This document shows, piece by piece, positions 56,135 through 64,000 of a stretch of DNA of 64,000 nucleotides; positions within the stretch are counted from its first letter, which is position 1, and each line of letters opens with the position of its first letter. A model generated the notes under the pieces. The model made no database searches and was not told the origin of the DNA. It was given only the letters and a program-made list of their open reading frames with translations. The stretch spans positions 62,001 to 126,000 of the forward strand of contig CAZHCA010000013.1 in the NCBI GenBank assembly GCA_964530825.1, given 5' to 3'. The stretch is from CAZHCA01 sp964530825 (GTDB lineage: Bacteria; Bacteroidota; Bacteroidia; Chitinophagales; Saprospiraceae). The position numbers were made by a program, and so were the translations under genes.

Positions 56135-57448
56135 TTAGGTAGTCGGCGCAAAGGTCTCTTGATGTGCCGTCCATTGATCAATTAACTGGCTTCGCAAACT
56201 CATTATTTTTTTCCGCGTCGATTCCGGTAACCGTTTCCACTTTTTATGGCCCCGGTACAGTGCTGTTGCCTCCCGGTAAACCAAGGTTAAATAACCCAGG
56301 AAGAAGCAAACCACTGCGCCCACAAATATCCACCAGGTTGTAAACAGGCTTACCACCAGCCAAAATATTGAATAGAAAAGATAGGCACCCAGACCCACCG
56401 CCAACATCACCGGAGCGTAAAATTCGGTCCGTTTCACGTAGGTTGCTTTGATGTGATCGGCCAGTTTTGCTGGCAGGTAGTTGAAAAGATAGCCAATTGA
56501 GGCGGGAATGGCCAATAGAATTGCCCAGAGGGGACTCCACCACCGATAGGCGCTATTGGAGAAAAACAAATCCCTGTCCAGTAGCTGATGTTCGGCCAGT
56601 GCTTTAAAATACGGCTCAGCTCTTTCATTCAGCGCTTGTTTTTCGTCCTGTTGCATCAGCATAATGGCATCTGCAATGCGTTTTTCCCGGCGCAACGGCG
56701 CCTCTTGGTCGCTTAAGACCGGAAAAAGGGTCCAGTTCTGAACGGAACGACTGACGACCAATAGGCGCTCGACCAGTAGCTCGTCCTCTTTATGTTCGAT
56801 GTGGACGACATCCTTGAACATGGCGGTCTGGACATCCTTGACCAATTGATTAATAGCTACTGCTTTATCCTCCTGGTATGCACTCCAGTAGTCCCGCACG
56901 GGGATGGGATCGCCCGCATTGATCATCAGTTGCTCGCGGAAACGTTCGGAGTAAGTAAAGTTCACCCCCATCGGGACAACGACCAGATCGTGCATTTCTT
57001 TGCCCTGTTCCATTGCCTGAAAGGCCAGCCGTGCCAATCCTTTCTGTACCGGGCGCAGTTTTTTCTCGAAGCGCGTATGCCCCTCGGGAAAGATCATCAC
57101 AATTTTTCCCTCGCGAAAGGCCTGGTAGCATTCTTCAAATGTCGATGCGTTGGTACGCAATCCGCGGAAGCCGCCGTCGCGAAAGCGCCAGATGGGCAGC
57201 ATTCCGTACTGCCGCAGTGCCCAATTGGCCCATTTTTTCTCAAAAAAATCGCCGCGCACCAAGAAGTGCAGGGGGCGCGGATAAAAAACCGCCAAAACAG
57301 TGGGCTCCAGGAAGCCGGTCGGGTGGTTGGAAGAAATAATTACCGGCCGATCCTTAGGGATGCGATCCAGGTTAGACAGATAAATCTTTCGAAAAAACAA
57401 CCAAATGGCCAGCCGGGCAAAGGGCCGGGTGAGATAGTACAAAACCAT
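56135..57448 (-). CDS. PlsC-like lysophospholipid acyltransferase with C-terminal membrane helices
   Basis: A 437-residue acyltransferase. The N-terminal ~230 residues hold the GPAT-type motifs: ISSNHPTGFLEP (acceptor block I, with His at H+0 and an acidic residue at H+6 rather than the classic HX4D) and IFPEGHTRFEKKL (block III, the FPEG motif). The C-terminal ~200 residues carry at least four hydrophobic helices (WSPLWAILLAIPASIGYLF, VMLAVGLGAYLFYSIFWLVV, TWWIFVGAVVCFFLGYLTLV). Probably acylates glycerol-3-phosphate or a lysolipid. It lies divergent from miaA. Confidence 0.85.
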   Translation of the reverse strand: MVLYYLTRPFARLAIWLFFRKIYLSNLDRIPKDRPVIISSNHPTGFLEPTVLAVFYPRPLHFLVRGDFFEKKWANWALRQYGMLPIWRFRDGGFRGLRTNASTFEECYQAFREGKIVMIFPEGHTRFEKKLRPVQKGLARLAFQAMEQGKEMHDLVVVPMGVNFTYSERFREQLMINAGDPIPVRDYWSAYQEDKAVAINQLVKDVQTAMFKDVVHIEHKEDELLVERLLVVSRSVQNWTLFPVLSDQEAPLRREKRIADAIMLMQQDEKQALNERAEPYFKALAEHQLLDRDLFFSNSAYRWWSPLWAILLAIPASIGYLFNYLPAKLADHIKATYVKRTEFYAPVMLAVGLGAYLFYSIFWLVVSLFTTWWIFVGAVVCFFLGYLTLVYREATALYRGHKKWKRLPESTRKKIMSLRSQLIDQWTAHQETFAPTT

Positions 57449-57583
57449 AATCCGTCATCTACTTCGAGGCAATACAAACTGATTACGCCATCCGGTAAAA
57501 ATACTAAAAAAGTTGGTCAGCATAGCTGACGGGGTTTGTGCGAATCTTTCCCTTTGCAGGTAAAATACGTTAATTTCCGCCCT

Positions 57584-58909
57584 ATGGGCAGAAAAAAGCA
57601 CCTCATCGTGGTAGGCGGTCCCACCGCATCGGGGAAAACCAGCCTGGCTATCCGGCTGGCGCAGCATTACCGCACGGTCATTCTGTCGGCCGACAGTCGG
57701 CAATTTTTTCGCGAGATGAGCGTAGGCACGGCCAAGCCGACCCCGGAAGAGCGGAGGGCAGCCCCACACTTTTTTATCGATCATAAATCGGTAACCGAAG
57801 CGTATTCCGTGGGTGACTTTGAACGCGACGCTTTAGCCTTATTGGAAAACTTATACCAGGATCGCGATCTCGTCATCTTAGTCGGCGGCTCGGGCTTGTA
57901 CATCAAAGCTGTTTGCGAAGGTCTGGACCCATTCCCCGCCGTGCCGGCCCCAGTGCGGGAGTCAGTAAAACAACTCTATCAGGAAAAAGGCCTACCGGCA
58001 CTGCAGCAGCGCGTTCGGGAACTCGACCCGGAGTACTACGCCGAGGTTGACCTCCAAAACCCACAACGCCTGATGCGCGCCATTGCGGTTTGCCTGGCGG
58101 GCGAAATACCATTTTCACATTACCGAAAAGCTGCTCCCACACCACGGCCCTTCTTGCCCATCTACTTGGAAATTACCTGGCCTCGGGCGGCCCTGTACCG
58201 GAGGATCGAGCGCCGGGTCGAAGCTATGTTGGAAGCCGGCCTGGTAGAAGAAGCGCGAAAGCTCTATCCATTGCGAGCGTACAATGCCTTGCAAACGGTG
58301 GGTTATGCCGAACTTTTTAAGTACTTCGACGGTGCAACCACCCTGGAGGCGGCCGTAGCGCTCATCAAACAAAATACACGCCGTTATGCCAAGCGACAGG
58401 GGACTTGGATGCGACGTCAGCCCTACTGGAAGCGGTTCGGGCTTCGCGAGCACGAGCTGGCGATCCGGTACGTAGAGGGTGTACGGGAATCCTCGATCCG
58501 GTGTGCGACCTACCGCACCTGGCCCAGGCACTTGAGCAAGGATATACTCCCTTCTTCGTCAGATAAAACCAGCGACACCGGCGTGATAGCCCTGGAGTCG
58601 GCGGGACAGACCAGCGCCCTGTTCCCCTTCATCCGCCGGCGCAAAGCACTCTACTTTTTACCCCCGATAGAGCAACAACCCATTGACGCGCACGGGCGGG
58701 CTATGCTCCTGCACCAGCTGAGCCGGCAAGTTGAATTCCCCGAAGTAGCCGGGCTTTTGCCGGCCCTTTGGGCAAGACAGGCTAAACAATTTGGCTTCGA
58801 GGCTGTATCTAAAGCAGATTTACATCCTGGCCGGCCGTTCGACCATTACCACCCGCCAATCCCGGTACAATGGATGCGGTGTAAACCGGTTGACCTATTG
58901 AATGATTAA
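57584..58909 (+). CDS. miaA: tRNA dimethylallyltransferase (MiaA) with unexplained C-terminal extension
   Basis: MiaA adds a dimethylallyl group to A37 of tRNAs reading U-starting codons. I start at ATG 57584 (MGRKKHLIVVGGPTASGKTS); the longer TTG start is unlikely. Family blocks are all present: GPTASGKTSL (P-loop), LSADSRQFFREMSVGTAKP, VGGSGLYIKAVCEGL, LQTVGYAELFKYFDG and RRYAKRQGTWMRR. MiaA usually ends near residue 300; this product is 441 residues, with ~130 extra residues (from about 58510) that show a GVIALESAGQTSALFPFIR segment and PGRPFDHYHPP but no family I recognise. The frame is intact through the join, so it is either a real fused domain or a run-on. Confidence 0.88.
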   Translation: MGRKKHLIVVGGPTASGKTSLAIRLAQHYRTVILSADSRQFFREMSVGTAKPTPEERRAAPHFFIDHKSVTEAYSVGDFERDALALLENLYQDRDLVILVGGSGLYIKAVCEGLDPFPAVPAPVRESVKQLYQEKGLPALQQRVRELDPEYYAEVDLQNPQRLMRAIAVCLAGEIPFSHYRKAAPTPRPFLPIYLEITWPRAALYRRIERRVEAMLEAGLVEEARKLYPLRAYNALQTVGYAELFKYFDGATTLEAAVALIKQNTRRYAKRQGTWMRRQPYWKRFGLREHELAIRYVEGVRESSIRCATYRTWPRHLSKDILPSSSDKTSDTGVIALESAGQTSALFPFIRRRKALYFLPPIEQQPIDAHGRAMLLHQLSRQVEFPEVAGLLPALWARQAKQFGFEAVSKADLHPGRPFDHYHPPIPVQWMRCKPVDLLND

Positions 58910-58917
58910 CCGCACCT

Positions 58918-60243
58918 ATGCATTTCTTAGCTACTGTTTTTGCAGGATACCGGCGCATCGAAAGGCCCATTCTTTGGGCCATTGCCGCCCAGTTTTGCAT
59001 CCAGGCCGTTAACACTGCCTTTTTCCTGCTCCTCAATTATTACATGGACCAGGAAGGTTTTGCCGATTACGAAATTGCGGAGGTACTCTCCTACCGTTTC
59101 CTGGCGGTATTTTGGTTGGCTTTTCCTATCGGTTTATTAATCAAAGGGCGCAGGCTAAAGCCTTTTTTCTGGTTTGCGGCCTTCAGCGTACCTGTTTTTT
59201 CCAACCTGATGATCCTGGCTATTGGTCAGGGTTGGACAACCTTGCTCAACTGGGCCACCGTATTTTGGGGCATTGGCTATACTTGTATGCAGATCACCAT
59301 TCTGCCTTTCATATTGTTAAACGCTAAACCCAGTACCCACTCAGAAGCGTTCTCCTTGTCCTTTCTTTCTTTCAGCGGGACTATTTGCATAACGGGCGTG
59401 TTGTATACGCTCCTGCACAACGGCTTGCCGGCGATCTTCGATGAGCGTATGGTTCTGCAATTGGTAGCTATTTCATCCGGTCTAGCTATTTGGTTCATTG
59501 CCCAGATTCGCATCCGGGAAAAGCACTCCGATAAGATCGGACTGCAACAGGTGATGAGTGGTTACGACTGGGGCGCTATTTTTCGCGCCTTAATTCCCAC
59601 TTTTATCATTGCCATCGGAGCGGGATTTACCATTCCGGTCATCAACCTTTTCTTCCTGAATATACACGGCGTTGAGTCGGAGTTGTTTTCCATACTAGGC
59701 GCAACCACCTACTTTTTGGTGGCCGGTGTGATGCTTTTCATGCCATTCATCAAACGGCGATTCGGCTACCGGATCGCTATTACCCTATTTCAATCCATGG
59801 CGGTTTTCGCCCTATTCATGCTGGCTACCACGGAGTACTACCGCGACTGGTCAGTGGCTCTGCCGGTGGCCATTTTTTTCTATATCATCCGGCAGCCGCT
59901 GATGAACGCGGCCGGTCCTATGACTTCTGAACTCGTCATGTACTACGTCGGAAAAAAGAATCAGGAGATCATGAGCGCCCTCAATGCATCCATCTGGTCG
60001 GGTAGCTGGTTCATATCCATGAAGCTATTCGGTTGGATGCGCCAGCAGGGGCTCCCGTACGTTCAGATTTTTTTAATCACGGTTTTGCTTTATGCATGCG
60101 GCGTCACCTGGTACGCTTTTCTAATCCGATCATACCGGCGCCGCACGGGCAACACTGGCAAAGCTATTCCAAGCAAGCTTCCCCCTGTACAGGAACAACT
60201 GGAATTAGAAACTTCTAATCAAAATTATGGATACCGCAAATAG
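58918..60243 (+). CDS. Major facilitator superfamily transporter
   Basis: A 441-residue membrane protein with about twelve predicted helices (WAIAAQFCIQAVNTAFFLLL, FWFAAFSVPVFSNLMILAIG, LIPTFIIAIGAGFTIPVIN, FYIIRQPLMNAAGPMTSELV). It resembles sugar or drug MFS permeases of Bacteroidota but has no substrate-specific motif I can name. Its 3' end overlaps the thioesterase gene by 17 bases, so the two are translationally linked. Confidence 0.88.
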   Translation: MHFLATVFAGYRRIERPILWAIAAQFCIQAVNTAFFLLLNYYMDQEGFADYEIAEVLSYRFLAVFWLAFPIGLLIKGRRLKPFFWFAAFSVPVFSNLMILAIGQGWTTLLNWATVFWGIGYTCMQITILPFILLNAKPSTHSEAFSLSFLSFSGTICITGVLYTLLHNGLPAIFDERMVLQLVAISSGLAIWFIAQIRIREKHSDKIGLQQVMSGYDWGAIFRALIPTFIIAIGAGFTIPVINLFFLNIHGVESELFSILGATTYFLVAGVMLFMPFIKRRFGYRIAITLFQSMAVFALFMLATTEYYRDWSVALPVAIFFYIIRQPLMNAAGPMTSELVMYYVGKKNQEIMSALNASIWSGSWFISMKLFGWMRQQGLPYVQIFLITVLLYACGVTWYAFLIRSYRRRTGNTGKAIPSKLPPVQEQLELETSNQNYGYRK

Positions 60244-60667
60244 CATCTGGAAACATCCGATTGACCTGACCGTCCTACAGCAAATAAATCAGGGGACGCT
60301 GGGCGAGCACCTGGCGATCGAATACGTGGATTCTGGCCCTGACTTTCTTACGGCCCGCATGCCGGTCGATGAGCGCACCAAACAACCCGACGGATTGTTG
60401 CACGGAGGTGCCTCTGTCGTGCTGGCCGAGACGCTGGGCAGCGTAGCTTCCGTACTCTGCCTGGCGGACCCCACCCGGCAGACTGCCGTGGGCGTGGAAA
60501 TCAACGCCAATCATCTGCGACCGGCTATCAAAGGCTACGTTTACGGAACGGTACGTCCCATTCGATTGGGCCGAAGCATGCATGTCTGGAATATCGAAAT
60601 CCAGGATGAGCAAGAAAAATTGATTTGTGTCAGTAGATTAACAATAGCGGTGATAAGTCGGCGCTAG
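60227..60667 (+). CDS. PaaI/hotdog-fold thioesterase
   Basis: A 146-residue hotdog enzyme. The segment QPDGLLHGGASVVLAETLGS carries the HGG motif with the catalytic-type Glu at VVLAE, and INANHLRPAIKGYVYGTVRP is the second family block. Members hydrolyse aryl- or acyl-CoA; some act on 1,4-dihydroxy-2-naphthoyl-CoA in menaquinone synthesis. It starts within the end of the MFS gene. Confidence 0.92.
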   Translation: MDTANSIWKHPIDLTVLQQINQGTLGEHLAIEYVDSGPDFLTARMPVDERTKQPDGLLHGGASVVLAETLGSVASVLCLADPTRQTAVGVEINANHLRPAIKGYVYGTVRPIRLGRSMHVWNIEIQDEQEKLICVSRLTIAVISRR

Positions 60668-60744
60668 CTTCAGTGTTTTATCATTAAAGCATATTTTGCC
60701 AGTCAAAAGATTAGATTTCATTCAGAAACATTTTTGTACGTTTC

Positions 60745-63156
60745 ATGAAAAGCATCCTACCAATTCTGATCATTTTCGTGATCAGCTATCTTCCTTTATG
60801 GACAACAGCTCAACCGGTTTCGCTCAATGCGCGGCTCGTCGCCAATGTCAACGAATTTCCGCAAGAGGAATACAATGATATTTGGGGGTATGTCGATAGC
60901 ACCGGACGCGAATATGCTATACTGGGCACCAAAGACGCCACCGTAATTTACAACCTGGAAAACCCCGCTGAGCCGGAACGTATCGCCCGGGTACCGGGTT
61001 CCAATTCAATCTGGCGCGATATGAAGGCTTTTGGCAACTACGTTTATGTTACCACCGACCAGGGTACGGACGGCCTTGTGGTGATCAACATGTCGCAAGC
61101 ACCCGATACCGTTACCTGGGAGTTCTGGCGCCCCCAGATCGACCTCAACGGCAATCCCACCCTATTACGGACCTGCCACAACATCTACATCGATGAGCAA
61201 GGTTATGGCTACCTCTCGGGTTGTAACCTTAATAATGGAGGCGTATTGATTATTGACTTGTTTTCCGAGCCGGGACAACCGCAATTCGTCAGCGCAGCAC
61301 AACCGGTCTATTCCCATGACAACTTTAGCCGGGGTGATACCATCTGGAGCGCTGATATTTTCGCGGGCAGCTTTTCTGCTATCGATGTCTCGGATAAAAT
61401 GAATCCCGTAACCCTGGCCAATCAGCCCACCAGCTCGGCCTTTACACATAACTGCTGGCTGAGTGGCGACGGGGATTACCTGTTCACAACCGATGAGCGG
61501 GCTAATGCTTTCATGGATGCCTATGATGTATCGGACCTCAGCAACATCCGCCGGGTCGACCAGTTTCAACCAGCAGATAGCCCGGGCACAGGTACTGTCC
61601 CACATAACGCACATTATCACGATGGCTATCTTTATACTTCTTGGTACACATCCGGAGTCCGGGTCATTGATGCTCACCGGCCGGAAAACCTAGTGGAAGT
61701 CGCCTTTTTTGACACCTGGCCGGGGTCCGACGGCGGTTTTAACGGTTGTTGGGGCGCTTATCCATTTTTGCCTTCCGGTTTACTATTGGCTTCCGATATT
61801 TCAACCGGGCTGTATGTATTCGAGATCGATTTAAAGCGAGCCGCCTACCTTGAAGGCACAGTGCAAGATGCACAGTCGGGCCTAGCGCTGGAGGGCGTTT
61901 CGATCGACATCTTCTCCGACACCGAAACCAATACGGCGACCAGTAACTTATCGGGTGATTTCCAGACTGGATTAAGTGAGGCCGGCACTTACCAGGTACG
62001 CTTTAGTCGCGAAGGGTATTACTCCGATACCCTAACCGTGACCCTCCTTGCTGCTGAAGTAACGGAACGCAACGTTAACCTCGAGCCCATCCCGTCTACT
62101 TCGTTTACCGGCAACATACGCGTGGCCGGGAGCAATAATACCGTTATACCGGGAGCACGCATTTTCCTCGAAGGCGATCAAGGAGTCGCTGCAGCCATTG
62201 CCGACGGCGCGGGTAATTTCGTAATCGAAGATATTTTTCAGGGGGAGTACACCTTTTTTTCAGGCGCATGGGGTTACCGACAAAAAGCTGGCACTATCAA
62301 CATCGGCAACGAAACCGAAATTATTGTCGAACTGGAGCCAGGATACGAAGATGACTTTATTTTGGACCTGGGCTGGCGGGTTGACGGTACGGCCACCAGC
62401 GGTACCTGGGAGCGGGGCGTACCGATAGGTACTGATTTCAATGGTCTGACCGCTAACCCAGGGGCCGACGTAGAAGGTGACTTGGGCGACCAATGCTATG
62501 TGACGGGGAATATGGGAGAAACGGCGGGCTTTGACGACGTAGATAACGGCACCACCGTATTAACTTCGCCCCCGGCCGACCTTACGACCCTGGAGCGTCC
62601 AACCCTTTCTTTCGACTACTGGTTTTACAATTCGGGTGGTCAATCTCCACCTGACGACGCCCTTACGGTAAGCATCGACAATGGGCGAGAAAGTGTTACC
62701 CTGGAAGTTTTCACTGAATCGGCCAGTGAATGGCGTTCGGTAGCGCCAATCGATCTCACAAGGCTTATCGAAATCACCAACGATATGCGGATCAGTTTTT
62801 CTACAAGTGACCTGCAACCTAACGGGCACTTGGTGGAAGCAGCGATAGATCGCGTTCGCATTTACAGCGCCGTGCCGACTTCGGTCGCCGATCCCGCTAT
62901 TAGGCAGGAATTAACGATCGTAGGCGCCAACCGCTTTTCAGGAAGTACGACCCTACGCTACGAGGCACAAACGGACCTCCAGGATCTACACTTTATACTC
63001 TATCACCAAGATGGTCGCCAGCTGCAAAGTTGGAATCGATTGGGTGCTTCCGGACAAATCACGGTGGGCCAGAACGTCTCCCCGGGCATCTACCACCTGG
63101 CAGCCGTAGCAGGCAACCGATTGGTACATACGGTAGGTTTGGTAAAAGTAAATTAG
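60745..63156 (+). CDS. Choice-of-anchor B surface protein with T9SS sorting domain
   Basis: An 803-residue exported protein. Signal peptide MKSILPILIIFVISYLPLWT (cut near TAQ). Residues ~28-370 form the LVIVD-type propeller of choice-of-anchor B proteins (VTTDQGTDGLVVINMSQ, AIDVSDKMNPVTLANQ, VIDAHRPENLVEVAFFDTW). Two CarboxypepD-regulatory-like domains follow (~372-450, GTVQDAQSGLALEGVSIDIF; ~455-530, PGARIFLEGDQGVAAAI), then a beta-sandwich. The final ~80 residues (SGSTTLRYEAQTDLQDLHF, SPGIYHLAAVAGNRLVHTV) are a type A T9SS sorting tail. So it is secreted through type IX and attached to the surface. Ligand unknown. Confidence 0.88.
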   Translation: MKSILPILIIFVISYLPLWTTAQPVSLNARLVANVNEFPQEEYNDIWGYVDSTGREYAILGTKDATVIYNLENPAEPERIARVPGSNSIWRDMKAFGNYVYVTTDQGTDGLVVINMSQAPDTVTWEFWRPQIDLNGNPTLLRTCHNIYIDEQGYGYLSGCNLNNGGVLIIDLFSEPGQPQFVSAAQPVYSHDNFSRGDTIWSADIFAGSFSAIDVSDKMNPVTLANQPTSSAFTHNCWLSGDGDYLFTTDERANAFMDAYDVSDLSNIRRVDQFQPADSPGTGTVPHNAHYHDGYLYTSWYTSGVRVIDAHRPENLVEVAFFDTWPGSDGGFNGCWGAYPFLPSGLLLASDISTGLYVFEIDLKRAAYLEGTVQDAQSGLALEGVSIDIFSDTETNTATSNLSGDFQTGLSEAGTYQVRFSREGYYSDTLTVTLLAAEVTERNVNLEPIPSTSFTGNIRVAGSNNTVIPGARIFLEGDQGVAAAIADGAGNFVIEDIFQGEYTFFSGAWGYRQKAGTINIGNETEIIVELEPGYEDDFILDLGWRVDGTATSGTWERGVPIGTDFNGLTANPGADVEGDLGDQCYVTGNMGETAGFDDVDNGTTVLTSPPADLTTLERPTLSFDYWFYNSGGQSPPDDALTVSIDNGRESVTLEVFTESASEWRSVAPIDLTRLIEITNDMRISFSTSDLQPNGHLVEAAIDRVRIYSAVPTSVADPAIRQELTIVGANRFSGSTTLRYEAQTDLQDLHFILYHQDGRQLQSWNRLGASGQITVGQNVSPGIYHLAAVAGNRLVHTVGLVKVN

Positions 63157-63263
63157 CCGGTACGGATCCAATCCGGAATCAAATGCAGTGAACCAGGGTA
63201 AGAGTAACCGCTTCTTCTCTCTGATCGCACAGGCGCGAATCGTACATAGCCTCCGGGTCAATT

Positions 63264-64000
63264 TTATTGGCTATCCACCACGGTAGCACTGTCATTTACG
63301 TCCCCCATCTTGAGGCCAATAAATTCTAGGTCAAAGATATCAGAGCGGAAATCATCCATCAGAAACACCTCGGGCAGATCTTCGGCTAAGGGATTGTCTT
63401 GACCAGTAAGATAGCCGGCCGGTAGGAACACCCAGGCCGGCGACTGCTCAAAGCTTTCATCGATACCAAGGATAACCTGTTGAATCTGAATGATGTCGAG
63501 GGCCGAGATCGAACCGGACCTGTTGACGTCGGCGGCTATCAACTGCAAGGGATTATCAAAAGGCTCTACACTCAGGATATGCTTTTGGATCTGGATAAGG
63601 TCGAGGGCTGATAGACCGTTGCGGTAGCTATCGGTCCGGCTTAAAGAATAAGAGATATTTTCTCCCAGAGGCAATGCCGAAACGGAGAAGTTACCACCGG
63701 CATCGGTAACTACCGAAATAGGCTGTTGCGCACCGGCAGTAACCGTAATCGACACGCCCTCTACGCCTTTACCATTGAGGGTGCCGACTGAACCGGCGAG
63801 TATGCCCACCCCAGAAGCGGGATTATTGATGCCACTGATACGCAGCGGGTTCGTCCCCAGTGGATCGAGCCAATCGCGGAGCCGGGAACCGCTGGCGCCA
63901 CCGCCCTCCCAGGATAGATTCAAACGCCCGAAGTATCCCGTGGTACTACCCTCACAGGAAGCGGTGCCACCATGCAATTGCCCGATGACCCTTTGATCTT
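63264..64000 (-). CDS. Trypsin-like (lysyl-endopeptidase-like) protease C terminus with dockerin-like tail, 5' end outside window
   Basis: The frame runs open to the window edge, so this is the 3' end of a larger gene. VIGQLHGGTASCEGSTTGYF, GRLNLSWEGGGASGSRLRDW and LDPLGT resemble the final strands of the Achromobacter protease I / lysyl endopeptidase group of S1 serine proteases; catalytic residues would lie outside. A CarboxypepD-like domain follows (GSVGTLNGKGVEGVSITVTA, DAGGNFSVSALPLG), then a dockerin type I-like pair (LSALDLIQIQKHILS and ADVNRSGSISALDIIQIQQV), each with a calcium-loop-type spacing, and a C-terminal tail ending SATVVDSQ. Probably a secreted protease; a T9SS tail is not clear. 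Confidence 0.72.
   Translation of the reverse strand, partial: DQRVIGQLHGGTASCEGSTTGYFGRLNLSWEGGGASGSRLRDWLDPLGTNPLRISGINNPASGVGILAGSVGTLNGKGVEGVSITVTAGAQQPISVVTDAGGNFSVSALPLGENISYSLSRTDSYRNGLSALDLIQIQKHILSVEPFDNPLQLIAADVNRSGSISALDIIQIQQVILGIDESFEQSPAWVFLPAGYLTGQDNPLAEDLPEVFLMDDFRSDIFDLEFIGLKMGDVNDSATVVDSQ

Noticed and set aside
56792..57529. 245-codon frame antisense to the acyltransferase
   Set aside because: Opposite-strand shadow; no recognisable domain.

Overview
The window looks like chromosomal DNA of a marine or aquatic Bacteroidota, most likely a Saprospiria/Lewinella-type lineage. This rests on gene content only: SprB-type repeats, a T9SS C-terminal sorting domain, a TonB receptor/lipoprotein pair, the lipoprotein TamA homologue TamL beside TamB, a choice-of-anchor B surface protein, starts without clear Shine-Dalgarno sequences, and one promoter of the Bacteroidota -33 TTTG / -7 TAnnTTTG kind. 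No rRNA is present, so the placement is inference.

Layout. 0-6 kb: 3' part of a PiT phosphate permease, then a TonB-dependent receptor and a beta-helix lipoprotein closed by a strong terminator. 6-12 kb (minus): a giant surface protein (signal peptide, beta-propeller, fourteen SprB repeats, OmpA domain) broken by a 100-N assembly gap, a secreted coiled-coil protein and a twin-CBS protein. 12.2-16.3 kb (plus): a 1358-residue CHAT protease / STAND NTPase / transmembrane / WD40 protein, the best candidate here for an uncharacterised defence or cell-fate effector. 16.3-17.5 kb: a decayed duplicate of the two-gene PKD/barrel plus lipoprotein cassette that follows intact at 17.5-20.2 kb. 20.3-24.3 kb (minus): small membrane proteins, an OM barrel, a Crp/Fnr regulator, four tRNAs (Pro-CGG, Thr-CGT, Pro-GGG, Val-GAC) and a hexapeptide acyltransferase.

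24.5-30.7 kb is a TetR-TolC-MFP-RND efflux operon whose permease gene has a one-base frameshift in a G6 run; a perfect palindrome overlaps the predicted tetR promoter. 30.8-33.8 kb holds a Ppx/GppA phosphatase, a CoiA-like/GIY-YIG-like gene cut by an in-frame TAA, and two lipoproteins. 34.4-42.1 kb is tamB-tamL with a 4-base overlap. 42.1-50.9 kb is mainly housekeeping: CocE/NonD hydrolase, xseAB, alpha/beta hydrolase, folK, deoxynucleoside kinase, type II NADH dehydrogenase, and a MarR/YceI pair with a palindromic operator candidate.

51-64 kb: RmuC, a small membrane protein, a sortilin/BNR-type propeller protein, a PlsC-like acyltransferase, MiaA with an unexplained C-terminal extension, an MFS transporter overlapping a hotdog thioesterase, a T9SS-exported choice-of-anchor B protein, and the 3' end of a lysyl-endopeptidase-like protease with a dockerin-like tail running off the window.

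Four reading frames carry damage (assembly gap, frameshift, nonsense codon, internal deletion). The gap is clearly an assembly artefact and the deletion clearly real; the other two need read-level checking.
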